The position numbers and the translations under genes were made by a program. Under the pieces are notes generated by a model, which did no database searches, had not been told where the DNA came from, and was given only the letters and a program-made list of their open reading frames with translations. A DNA stretch of 40,573 bases from the NCBI GenBank assembly GCA_001464995.1, contig LNEQ01000276.1, forward strand, positions 1-40,573. The letters run 5' to 3'. Below, in pieces: positions 33,939-40,573 of the stretch; position 1 is the first letter of the stretch; the number at the start of each line of letters is the position of its first letter. Source of the DNA: Actinobacteria bacterium Ga0077541 (GTDB taxonomy: Bacteria; Actinomycetota; Thermoleophilia; Miltoncostaeales; Miltoncostaeaceae).

Positions 33939-34601
33939 ATGATCGACTGGTTCCCCTCAACCACCTCCGCCGACCCGGCCCGGGACCTCTCCCGGTGGCA
34001 GGGCGCGGTCACGATGCGCCGGGTCGCCCGCTCGATCGACGATCGTCACCCGTCGACCGCGGGCCACTCCGACCGGGTCGCCGAGATGGCCGCCGAGATC
34101 GCGCGCAGCCTCGGCTGGAGCCGCCGCTCGGTGGAGTGCATGCGCGAGGCCGGCGGCGTCCACGACATCGGGAAGGTCTGCGTCCCCGAGTCGATCCTGC
34201 TGACCCCGGGCGAGCTGACCGCCGATGAGTACGAGATCGTCAAGACGCACGCGGTCCTCGGCGGAGAGATCGCATCCACGGTGTTCACGCGCCGCCAGGT
34301 CACCTGGATCCGCCACCATCACGAGCGCTGGGACGGCCTGGGATACCCGGACCGGCTGGCCGGCGAGGAGATCCCGGAGGGCGCATCGATCCTCTCGCTC
34401 GCCGACGCCTGGGACGCGATGACGAGCCGCTCCTGGTCGCGGCCGCCCCTCACCAGGGCGCGGGCGCTCGAAGAATGCGATCGTGAGTCGGGACGGCAGT
34501 TCGCCCCCTGGGCGGTCGCGGCCCTGCGGACCGTGATGGAGGACCGTCCGCCGGTTCCCGAGCGGGTCTACGGCCGGCTCCGCCTGATCTCGGCCGCCTG
34601 A
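33939..34601 (+). CDS. HD-GYP domain protein, probable cyclic-di-GMP phosphodiesterase
   Basis: 220 aa from ATG 33939. A GTG at 33912 in frame would add nine residues, and neither start has a strong ribosome binding site. The protein is almost entirely an HD-GYP domain: H43 in GHSDRV, H75-D76 with GK in HDIGK, H104, the HHHERWDGLGYP motif (127-137) with GYP complete, and D156 in LADAWDAMT. Such enzymes hydrolyse c-di-GMP and control motility and surface behaviour. No sensory domain is attached. The segment after GYP reads ASILSL where many family members have ARI, so activity should be tested. It stands between the arsR pair and the sigma-fusion gene. Confidence 0.88.
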   Translation: MIDWFPSTTSADPARDLSRWQGAVTMRRVARSIDDRHPSTAGHSDRVAEMAAEIARSLGWSRRSVECMREAGGVHDIGKVCVPESILLTPGELTADEYEIVKTHAVLGGEIASTVFTRRQVTWIRHHHERWDGLGYPDRLAGEEIPEGASILSLADAWDAMTSRSWSRPPLTRARALEECDRESGRQFAPWAVAALRTVMEDRPPVPERVYGRLRLISAA

Positions 34602-34632
34602 CCGGACGGGCGGGCCGGGAAGCTCATGCCCA

Positions 34633-34648
34633 GGCCGTTCGTACGGCC
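34633..34648 (+). terminator. Hairpin downstream of the HD-GYP gene
   Basis: GGCCGT (34633-34638) pairs with ACGGCC (34643-34648) around TCGT, 32 bases past the stop. Compact 6-bp stem, no T-run; a possible terminator. Confidence 0.4.
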
Positions 34649-34682
34649 GTCCGAGGGGTTCTGGGTCGAGACGTGATCGGCA

Positions 34683-34706
34683 CCAGGAGCTTTTCAAAGC
34701 TTCTGG
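34683..34706. repeat. Inverted repeat upstream of the sigma-fusion gene
   Basis: CCAGGAGCTTT (34683-34693) and AAAGCTTCTGG (34696-34706) are complementary apart from one pair and are separated by two bases. It is AT-richer than the surroundings and lies about 75 bases upstream of the TTG start. Possible operator or leader hairpin for the gene at 34780. Confidence 0.4.
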
Positions 34707-34779
34707 CGTAGATGCGGACGCGCCGGGTTTCGCCGGTGGGATATAAGCGGACCCCGTCTCCCTCCTGGAGGTCCGAGAG

Positions 34780-36663
34780 TTGACCACTTCGGTCCCCGCC
34801 GGCACGCGTACCCCGGACCTCCGGCCCGGGCTCGGATCGATCGCGTTCCTGGGCGACACGGCCCTCGCCGAGCTCGTCTCGGGCGGCGACGAGCGCGCCT
34901 TCGAGGTGCTCTACGAGCGCCACCGCGCGGAGATCTTCCGCTACTGCTCGGCGCTCGTGCGCCACGCGCAGGATGCCGAGGAGGCCTTCCAGCTCACCAT
35001 GGTCGCGGCCTACCGGGCGCTCTCGTCGGGGCCGCGCCCGCGCATCGCCGTCCGGCCGTGGCTCTTCCGGATCGCCCACAACGAGTGCATCGACCTGATG
35101 CGCGCGCGGCCCCAGGTGGAGGAGCTGACCGAGCGCGACGACCCGGTGGCCGGCTCGGTCCACGAGCGGGCCGAGGTGCGCGAGCAGATCCGCGAGCTGC
35201 GCGCCGACATCGCCTCCCTGCCGCTGCGCCAGCGCTCGGCCCTGGTGCTGCACGAGATGAGCGGCCTGTCGCACGCCGCCGTCGGCGAGGCGCTCGGCAC
35301 CTCCGCCGCCGACGCGCGCCACCTGCTGCACGAGGCGCGCACCTCCCTCGCCGCCTTCGGGCTCGGCCGCGAGCTCGCCTGCCGCGACGTCCGCAGCCGG
35401 ATCGCCGAAGGCGACCGGCGCACGCTGCGCGCGCGCACCATGAAGGCGCACCTGCGCGGGTGCGAGGGCTGCGCGGCCTTCGCCGAGGCCCAGGAGGAGC
35501 GCCGCCGCCGCTTCGGCGTGTTCTTCCCGGTGCTCCCGGCACTCGCCGCGGCGAAGATCCTCGAGGGGGTCCTCGGCGGCGGCACGGCCGCGACCGCCAC
35601 GGCCGGCGTGCTCGGCGCGGGCGCCGGCGTCGGCTCGGGCGGCGCTCAGGGCGGCGGCGGAGCGGGTGGCGCAGGCGCCGGAGCCGGCGCCGGAGCCGCG
35701 GGAGGCGCGGTCGGCGCCGGAGCCGCCGCTGGCCTCGGCATGGCCGCGGTCGGCGGCCTGGCCGCCGCCGGAGCCCTCGCGGTGGGCGTCGTCGCCACCG
35801 TCGCCGCGACCGTGGCCGGTGTCGGCCCGCTCGCCTCGTCCCCGTCCGAGCCCTCGGCCGACGCGTCGGGCCAGGAGGCCGACGCGCCCCCCGCCGGCAC
35901 CGCCGGTTCGGTCCAGCCGGGGGCGACCGCCGCCGCTCCGGGCCCCGCACCCGGGGTCGGGGCGACGCCCGAGCCGATCTCGACGACCGAGAACTCCTTC
36001 ACGCCCACGGCGATCTCCTTCGTCGCGCCCGCCGACCCGGCCGGCGACGACACGGCCGCGGCCGACCCGGCCCCGGCGGCCGATCCCGATCCCGATCCCC
36101 CGGCCAAGCGCCCCGCCGATCCGGACCCCGACCCGGACCCCGCTCCCGCGGTCCCGCCCGCCGACCCCGCACCGCCCGCCGGCCCCGCCCCGGTCGCGCC
36201 GCCGGTCGCCGCGGTCGGCGCACCGGCTCCGCCCGTGACGCCCGCCCCTCCGGTCCCGGCGCCCGGTGAGCAGGAGTCGGCCGAGGAGCCCCCGGACGAG
36301 GACCCGCCGGTGGACCTCCCGCCGATCGACGTGCCCCCCGTCGACGTCCCGCCGGTCGACGTGCCCCCCGTCGACGTCCCGCCGGTCGACGTGCCCCCGA
36401 TCGACGTGCCGCCGGTCGACGTCCCCCCGGTCGATCCGCCCCCGGTCGATCCGCCGCCGATCGATCCGCCCCCGGTCGATCCGCCCCCGGTCGATCCGCC
36501 CCCGGTCGATCCGCCGATCGATCCGCCCCCGATCGATCCGCCCCCGCCGATCGACCCCGTCGAGATCGACCCGCCCCCTGCCGCAGACGGGACCTGCCCG
36601 GCCGGGACGGCCAGCCCATCGTCAGGTTCTGCCGCCGGGTCACCCCCAACCTGCCCGACGTGA
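34780..36663 (+). CDS. ECF sigma factor fused to zinc-finger anti-sigma-like, TM and Pro-rich repeat region
   Basis: 627 aa from TTG 34780, supported by GGAGGT seven bases upstream. Sigma region 2 spans about 35-110 (YERHRAEIFRYCSALVRHA, RPWLFRIAHNECIDLMR). Region 4 spans about 140-190 (LPLRQRSALVLHEMSGLSH). A zinc-binding anti-sigma-like motif follows, with H224, C228 and C231 (AHLRGCEGC) and C201 as a possible fourth ligand. A Gly/Ala stretch leads to one membrane helix near 321-348, then a long Pro/Asp-rich tail with tandem pentapeptides from about 511. Such ECF proteins with a built-in anti-sigma and membrane part are known in actinobacteria, for example the ECF52-like groups. The last 20 or so residues look out of frame; the natural protein probably continues into the frame ending at 37022. 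Confidence 0.85.
   Translation: MTTSVPAGTRTPDLRPGLGSIAFLGDTALAELVSGGDERAFEVLYERHRAEIFRYCSALVRHAQDAEEAFQLTMVAAYRALSSGPRPRIAVRPWLFRIAHNECIDLMRARPQVEELTERDDPVAGSVHERAEVREQIRELRADIASLPLRQRSALVLHEMSGLSHAAVGEALGTSAADARHLLHEARTSLAAFGLGRELACRDVRSRIAEGDRRTLRARTMKAHLRGCEGCAAFAEAQEERRRRFGVFFPVLPALAAAKILEGVLGGGTAATATAGVLGAGAGVGSGGAQGGGGAGGAGAGAGAGAAGGAVGAGAAAGLGMAAVGGLAAAGALAVGVVATVAATVAGVGPLASSPSEPSADASGQEADAPPAGTAGSVQPGATAAAPGPAPGVGATPEPISTTENSFTPTAISFVAPADPAGDDTAAADPAPAADPDPDPPAKRPADPDPDPDPAPAVPPADPAPPAGPAPVAPPVAAVGAPAPPVTPAPPVPAPGEQESAEEPPDEDPPVDLPPIDVPPVDVPPVDVPPVDVPPVDVPPIDVPPVDVPPVDPPPVDPPPIDPPPVDPPPVDPPPVDPPIDPPPIDPPPPIDPVEIDPPPAADGTCPAGTASPSSGSAAGSPPTCPT
36310..36579 (+). repeat. 15-bp tandem repeat encoding (V/I)D(V/P)PP pentapeptides
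   Basis: About 18 tandem copies of a 15-bp unit encode VDVPP-type pentapeptides, switching to VDPPP and IDPPP halfway through. The reading frame and the acidic-Pro pattern are kept. Expected to form an extended, rod-like or wall-spanning segment outside the membrane. Near-identical 30-bp blocks make it prone to slippage and to assembly collapse. Confidence 0.9.
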
Positions 36664-37022
36664 TCATCGACCGCATCCCCGGCGAGGCGTCCCCGCAGCC
36701 GGTGGTGCGCGAGGACGTCGCGCAGCCGGTGGCTTCCGAGATCCGCACCGTCGAGGCGACCGCCCAGATCTCCGCGGCTCCCCGTCCGGGTGTCGGCCCC
36801 GCCCCGGAGCCGATCGCCACGTCGTCCGCGCCGGCGCCGACCCCGGCGCCCCCGCCGAGCGAGCCGAAGCCGCCGCCGCCCGCGCCGCCGCCGCCTGCGC
36901 CTCCCGCACCCGTGGAGCCCGCGCCGGTCCCCGTGCCCGAGGCCCCGGAGGCGCCCGCCGATCCCGCACCCGCACCCGTCCCGGGCGTCGCCGAGGTCGT
37001 TCCGGAGGCCGTTCCCGGCTGA
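36660..37022 (+). CDS. Frameshifted 3' continuation of the sigma-fusion gene (Pro-rich)
   Basis: 120 aa if begun at GTG 36660, but there is no ribosome binding site and the frame is coding-like further upstream, to about 36603 (DGQPIVRFCRRVTPNLPDV). Third positions there are nearly all G/C, whereas the sigma-gene frame over 36616-36663 drops to about 60%. This is best read as the original C-terminus of the preceding gene, separated by loss of one base in the run at about 36596-36606. The content is Pro/Ala/Val-rich, with GVGPAPEPIA echoing GVGATPEPIS of the upstream tail. It is unlikely to be an independent gene. Confidence 0.6.
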   Translation: MIIDRIPGEASPQPVVREDVAQPVASEIRTVEATAQISAAPRPGVGPAPEPIATSSAPAPTPAPPPSEPKPPPPAPPPPAPPAPVEPAPVPVPEAPEAPADPAPAPVPGVAEVVPEAVPG

Positions 37023-37037
37023 GCCGGCCGGTCAGCC
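37017..37037. terminator. Hairpin shared by the convergent sigma-fusion and FG-GAP genes
   Basis: GGCTGA (37017-37022) pairs with TCAGCC (37032-37037) around a 9-base GC loop. Both stop codons lie in the stem. Possible bidirectional terminator; short and without T-run. Confidence 0.35.
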
Positions 37038-39173
37038 CAGGCGCACCCTGCGGCTGAGCACGGTGCGGTTGCCGGCCGCATCGCGCGCGGCGAAGCGGAC
37101 CGTGAGCGGACCACGCGCGATCCCGCGCGCCGGCATCCTGACGAGGACGGTGGTCCACCGGCCACCCCGCAGCCGGACCGAGCGCAGCGTCTTCGCGCGC
37201 GCCCCGGTACCCGTGGAGGCCACCAGGCTGCAATCCTCGTCGCAGCGCACGCTCACCGGCAGCGTCCGGCCGGCGCGCGCCCTCGCGGGCACCCGTACCG
37301 AGAGCCCCGGAGAGATCGTGTCCGCCGGCGCCGGTGAGGCGGCGGGAGGCGACGGCGCAGGGGCCGCGGGCGGATCCGGATCCGTCGCCCCGGAGACGCT
37401 CACGGAGAAGGACGAATCGGCCGAGCCGGCCAGGTCGGTCATCGTCACGGTATGGCTCGTCGCCCCGACAGCCACGGACGGGGTTCCCGAGATCGTCCCG
37501 GTGAAGGGGTCGAGTACGAGGCCCGCCGGGAGCGCCGGGCTCACCGAGTAGCTCGGCGTGCCGGTCCGGGCGACGCCGGTCGGGAGGTGCGGCGCGATCG
37601 CCTGGCCGACGGTGCCCGCGAGGGTCCCGTAGCTCAGCGCCGGCTCGCCGAAGCCGTAGAGGACGTAGGCCGAACCCGAGTTCGCGCGGCCGTTCTCGTC
37701 GGCGAGCCGGGCGCCGACGATCACATCGGGGCGGCCGTCGTCGTTCACATCGCCGGCGGCCGCGACCGAGATGCCCGCGTTGTCGCTCGCTGCCGCGCCG
37801 CGGATCCGCAGACCCGCTGACCCCAGGCTCGCCAGATCGACCGCCGAGGGGCTCGGCGTGCCGAAGACGACGTAGGCCGCGCCCGAGCCCGGGCGACCGC
37901 CGCCGTTGGCGGCCATCGCTCCGACGATCACATCGTCGCGTCCGTCGCCGTTCACGTCCCCGGCTCCCCCGGCCGAGATGCCCGCGTAGTCGCCCGCCGC
38001 GCCGCCGCCGATCTGGAAGCCCCGCGATCCGAGGCTCGCCAGGTCGACCGAGGTCGGGCTCGGCGCGCCGAACACGACGTAGGCCGAGCCCGAGTCCGAG
38101 CGGCCGTTGTGGTCTGCGACCAACGCGCCGACGATGACATCGTCGTTCCCGTCGCCATCGACGTCGCCGGCAGCGGAGACGGAGAACGCCGCCCAGTCCC
38201 CGGCCGCGGCGCCGTCGATGCGGAAGCCCCGCGATCCGAGGCTCGCCAGATCGACCGCCGTGGGGCTCGGGGTGCCGAGGACGACGTAGGCCGAGCCCGA
38301 GTCCGCGCGACCGTTGCGGTCGGCCAGATAGGCCCCCACGATGACGTCGTCGAGCCCATCGCCGTCGACGTCGCCGGCTCCGGCGACGCGGACACCCGCC
38401 TGGTCTCCCGCCGCCTCTCCATCGATGCGGAACCCCCGCGACCCGAGATTCGCCAGGTCGACCGCCGTAGGGCTCGGCGTGCCGAGGACGACGTAGGCGG
38501 AGCCGGAGTTCGCGCGCCCGTTGCCGTCGGCGTTGAGCGCTCCGACGATCAGGTCCCCGCGTCCGTCGCCGTCGACGTCGCCGGCGGCATCGACCTGGCG
38601 CCCCGTCCAGTCGCCGGGTGCCGGGCCGTCGATGCGGAAGCCGCGCGAGCCCAGGCTCGCCAGGTCGACGGTGGCGGTGCTCGCGCTGCCGAACACGACG
38701 TAGGCCGATCCGGAGTCCGCGCGGCCGTTGTGGTCGGCGAAGTACGCCCCCACGATCACGTCGTCGAGACCGTCGCCGTTGACGTCGCCGGCCGCGCGGG
38801 CAGAGACACCCGCCTGGTCGTCGGAACCCGCCCCGTCGATCCGGAAGCCGCGGGAGCCGGGGCTCGCCAGGTCAATGGTCGTCGCGCTGGTCGAGCCGAA
38901 GAGGACGTGGGCGGAACCCGAATCCGGCCGGCCGTTGTTGTCGGCGCCGAACGATGCCACGAGCACGTCGTCGATCCCGTCACCATTGACGTCGCCGGCG
39001 CCGGCGACCGGGTAGCCCGCCGAGTCGTCCGCCCCTGCTCCGTCGATCCGCAGGTTCGCCTCGGTCAGCAGGTCGACGACACCCGACTGCTGAGGCAGCG
39101 CGCCGAGCGCGTGGGGTGCGGCACCGCCGAGCAGCGCGACGGCGGCCAGCGCGAGGTGGGAGGCGAGCCTCAT
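37032..39173 (-). CDS. Secreted seven-repeat FG-GAP (integrin-alpha-like) protein
   Basis: 713 aa. The ATG at 39171-39173 begins a signal peptide (MRLASHLALAAVALLGG, cut near ALG), with AAGGA eight bases upstream. Residues about 54-508 hold seven tandem 69-residue FG-GAP repeats, each with a calcium loop of the form DVNGDGxDD, then VIVGA, NGR.DSGSAYVVFG and SRGFRIDG. Seven blades should close a beta-propeller. An Ig-like He_PIG domain follows (SPALPAGLVLDPFTGTISGTP), then a Pro/Ala linker and a basic C-terminal beta domain with a likely disulfide (RCDEDCSLV). It is presumably cell-surface or released; no LPXTG or TM anchor is seen. The ligand is unknown. It converges on the sigma-fusion gene. 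Confidence 0.9.
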   Translation of the reverse strand: MRLASHLALAAVALLGGAAPHALGALPQQSGVVDLLTEANLRIDGAGADDSAGYPVAGAGDVNGDGIDDVLVASFGADNNGRPDSGSAHVLFGSTSATTIDLASPGSRGFRIDGAGSDDQAGVSARAAGDVNGDGLDDVIVGAYFADHNGRADSGSAYVVFGSASTATVDLASLGSRGFRIDGPAPGDWTGRQVDAAGDVDGDGRGDLIVGALNADGNGRANSGSAYVVLGTPSPTAVDLANLGSRGFRIDGEAAGDQAGVRVAGAGDVDGDGLDDVIVGAYLADRNGRADSGSAYVVLGTPSPTAVDLASLGSRGFRIDGAAAGDWAAFSVSAAGDVDGDGNDDVIVGALVADHNGRSDSGSAYVVFGAPSPTSVDLASLGSRGFQIGGGAAGDYAGISAGGAGDVNGDGRDDVIVGAMAANGGGRPGSGAAYVVFGTPSPSAVDLASLGSAGLRIRGAAASDNAGISVAAAGDVNDDGRPDVIVGARLADENGRANSGSAYVLYGFGEPALSYGTLAGTVGQAIAPHLPTGVARTGTPSYSVSPALPAGLVLDPFTGTISGTPSVAVGATSHTVTMTDLAGSADSSFSVSVSGATDPDPPAAPAPSPPAASPAPADTISPGLSVRVPARARAGRTLPVSVRCDEDCSLVASTGTGARAKTLRSVRLRGGRWTTVLVRMPARGIARGPLTVRFAARDAAGNRTVLSRRVRLG
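37650..39014 (-). repeat. Seven 207-bp tandem repeats coding FG-GAP blades
   Basis: Tandem 207-bp units within the FG-GAP gene are recognisable at DNA level by repeats such as the stretch coding SGSAYVV and SRGFRIDG. Blades 2-5 are most alike; the first and last have diverged, as expected for internal duplication. Confidence 0.85.
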
Positions 39174-39224
39174 CCGAGTCGTCCTTGATCGGGGACCGAG
39201 GAGGTCTCCGACCCCTCCCACGGG

Positions 39225-39252
39225 CCATCGACCCCGAGCGGGGTGGACTTGA
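39225..39252 (-). promoter_or_regulatory. Possible sigma-28-like promoter upstream of the FG-GAP gene
   Basis: On the minus strand TCAAGTCC (39252-39245) is followed after 12 bases by GTCGATGG (39232-39225). The -35 half is almost the same as that before cheW, but the -10 half keeps only the CGAT core. It lies 52 bases before the ATG. Confidence 0.25.
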
Positions 39253-39264
39253 CCGTTCTCTCGA

Positions 39265-39286
39265 CCCGCCCCCGGCCGGGGGCGGG
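39265..39286 (-). terminator. Perfect 22-bp GC palindrome after purA
   Basis: The sequence from 39265 to 39286 reads the same on both strands (CCCGCCCCCGG and its complement) and begins two bases past the purA stop. All 22 bases are G or C. Likely transcription terminator for purA, without a T-run. Confidence 0.6.
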
Positions 39287-39288
39287 CC

Positions 39289-40572
39289 CTAGATCTCCAC
39301 CTGGTCGATCACCTGGTGGCGCCCCTGGCCGGTGCCGATCAGCGTGATCGGCACCTCCACCGCGGCGGCGATGGCGTCCACGTACTCGCGTGCCTTCAGT
39401 GGCAGGTCCTCGAGCGTGCGCGCACCGGTGAGGTCCTCGTCCCAGCCGGGCATCTCCTCGAACTCCGGCGTGCAGCCGTGGAAGACCGTCTGGTGATAGG
39501 GGAAGTCGGTGAGGCGGTTGCCCTCGCGGTCGCGGTAGGCGACGCAGAGCTTCACCCGCTCGAAGCCCGAGAGCACGTCGAGCTTGGTGAGGGCGAGCTG
39601 GGTCATCCCGGAGAGGCGTGCGGCGTAGCGCAGGGCCACCAGGTCGAGCCAGCCGCAGCGGCGCTGGCGGCCCGTGGTGGTGCCGAACTCGTTGCCGCGC
39701 TCGAGCATCCGCTGCCCGTCGGCGTCGTCGAGCTCGCTGGGGAAGGGCCCCTCGCCGACGCGGGTCACGTACGCCTTGGTGACGCCGAGCACCCGGTCGA
39801 TGCGGGTCGGGCCGATGCCGGTGCCGGTGCAGGCGGCGCCCGCGATCGGGTTCGACGAGGTCACGAAGGGATACGTGCCGTGGTCGATGTCGAGCATCGT
39901 GCCCTGGGCGCCCTCGAAGAGCACCGTCTTGCCGTCGCGCAGCGCCTGGTCGATCAGCAGCGAGGTGTCGGCGATGAAGGGCCGCAGGCGCTCGGCGTTG
40001 GCGAGCAGCTCGGTGGCGACCTCCTCCGGATCGAGCCGGGGCAGCTCGTAGAGCTTCTCCAGGATCTCGTTCTTGGCCTCGAGGGCGATGGTGAGCTTGC
40101 GCACCAGGATCTTCGGGTCGAGCAGGTCCTGCACGCGGATGCCGACCCGCGCCGCCTTGTCCTCGTAGCAGGGGCCGATGCCCCGCCGGGTCGTGCCGAT
40201 CGAGAACTTGCCGAGGCGCATCTCGGCCGCTCCGTCGAGCATCACGTGGTACGGCATGATCAGGTGCGCGTTGCCGCTCACGCGCAGCGTGTCGAGCGAC
40301 ACCCCGCGCTCCTCGAGGCCGGCCATCTCCTTGCAGAGGTGGCGCGGGTCGACGACGGTTCCGTTGCCGATGATGCAGAGCGTGCCGGGGTAGAGGATCC
40401 CCGAGGGCACGAGGTTCAGCTTGTAGACCTCGTCGCCCGCGACGATGGTGTGACCCGCGTTGTTGCCGCCCTGGTAGCGGGCGACGACGTCGCTGCGCTC
40501 GGCCAGGAGGTCGACCACCTTGCCCTTGCCCTCATCGCCCCATTGGGCGCCGATCACCACTGTCGCCGGCAC
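39289..40572 (-). CDS. purA: Adenylosuccinate synthetase PurA
   Basis: 427 aa, complete. GTP-dependent first step from IMP to AMP; PurB completes the pathway. The N-terminus ATVVIGAQWGDEGKGKVVDLL carries the GTP-binding loop with catalytic D13 and K16, followed by GGNNAGHTI with catalytic H41. Other conserved parts are IGTTRRGIGPCYEDKAAR, FEGAQGTMLDIDHGTYPFVTSS and the C-terminal TGARTLEDLP. The GTG start lies one base inside the window edge, so the ribosome binding site is not visible. It is separate from the main purine operon, about 14 kb away on the same strand. Confidence 0.97.
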   Translation of the reverse strand: MPATVVIGAQWGDEGKGKVVDLLAERSDVVARYQGGNNAGHTIVAGDEVYKLNLVPSGILYPGTLCIIGNGTVVDPRHLCKEMAGLEERGVSLDTLRVSGNAHLIMPYHVMLDGAAEMRLGKFSIGTTRRGIGPCYEDKAARVGIRVQDLLDPKILVRKLTIALEAKNEILEKLYELPRLDPEEVATELLANAERLRPFIADTSLLIDQALRDGKTVLFEGAQGTMLDIDHGTYPFVTSSNPIAGAACTGTGIGPTRIDRVLGVTKAYVTRVGEGPFPSELDDADGQRMLERGNEFGTTTGRQRRCGWLDLVALRYAARLSGMTQLALTKLDVLSGFERVKLCVAYRDREGNRLTDFPYHQTVFHGCTPEFEEMPGWDEDLTGARTLEDLPLKAREYVDAIAAAVEVPITLIGTGQGRHQVIDQVEI

Positions 40573-40573
40573 T

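Noticed and set aside
36310-36579. CRISPR array or non-coding satellite
   Set aside because: The 15-bp units are contiguous, in frame and encode an acidic-Pro repeat with no spacers.
37650-39014. Direct-repeat array or mobile element
   Set aside because: The 207-bp period is the coding repeat of FG-GAP blades.

Overview
The window is very GC-rich DNA (third codon positions almost all G or C) with dense coding, many GTG and TTG starts and overlapping gene junctions. This points to a high-GC actinobacterium. The gene content (a nurA-herA-sbcD-sbcC operon, an orphan cheW, a Mycobacterium-Rv0081-Rv0087-like hydrogenase-4 locus, FG-GAP/He_PIG secreted proteins) suggests the Thermoleophilia/Solirubrobacterales side of Actinomycetota. 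That placement is inference, not a measurement. No rRNA, tRNA, CRISPR array, prophage or complete insertion sequence is visible, and no gene-free stretch exceeds about 200 bases.

Layout. (1) 1-7068, minus strand: a tight operon nurA - herA-like ATPase - sbcD - sbcC - small membrane protein (cut by the window edge), a bacterial counterpart of the archaeal Mre11-Rad50-HerA-NurA end-resection cluster. (2) 7140-8501, plus: a membrane-anchored DsbA-like thioredoxin protein, a strong hairpin, then an orphan cheW behind a sigma-28-like promoter. (3) 8509-13696, minus: SRPBCC protein, trypsin-like protease, alanine dehydrogenase and a CtpE-like P-type ATPase. (4) 13754-25037, minus: a purine operon purD-B-C-S-Q-L-F-(61-aa ORF)-M-N-H. 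Eight junctions overlap by four bases (ATGA, GTGA or TTGA), purM-purN overlaps by 8, and only the two junctions around the small ORF are gapped. A 22-bp-arm inverted repeat, probably an IS630-like miniature element, sits exactly between the purH stop codon and the next gene's ribosome binding site. (5) 25100-25979: a small membrane protein and a convergent beta-carbonic anhydrase. (6) 26033-32812, minus: hyfB-C-E-F-G-I, a membrane-bound group 4 [NiFe]-hydrogenase-like complex, divergent from an ArsR regulator (33012) with a palindromic operator between them. (7) 33413-34601, plus: a two-TM protein and an HD-GYP protein. (8) 34780-37022, plus: an ECF sigma factor fused to a zinc-finger anti-sigma-like segment, a membrane helix and a long Pro-rich pentapeptide-repeat tail, apparently broken by a one-base frameshift near its end. 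(9) 37032-39173, minus: a secreted seven-bladed FG-GAP protein. (10) 39289-40572, minus: purA.

Purine synthesis is nearly complete here. PurF, D, N, the PurS/Q/L complex, M, C, B and H are present with PurA; purE, purK and guaA/B are not in the window. The hyf genes supply a proton-pumping membrane arm and a hydrogenase-like peripheral pair, but no ferredoxin subunit, formate dehydrogenase or maturation gene is nearby, so the physiological electron donor is unknown. Two places (5' end of hyfB and 3' end of the sigma-fusion gene) show one-base frame breaks in G/C runs. These could be assembly errors or real mutations.
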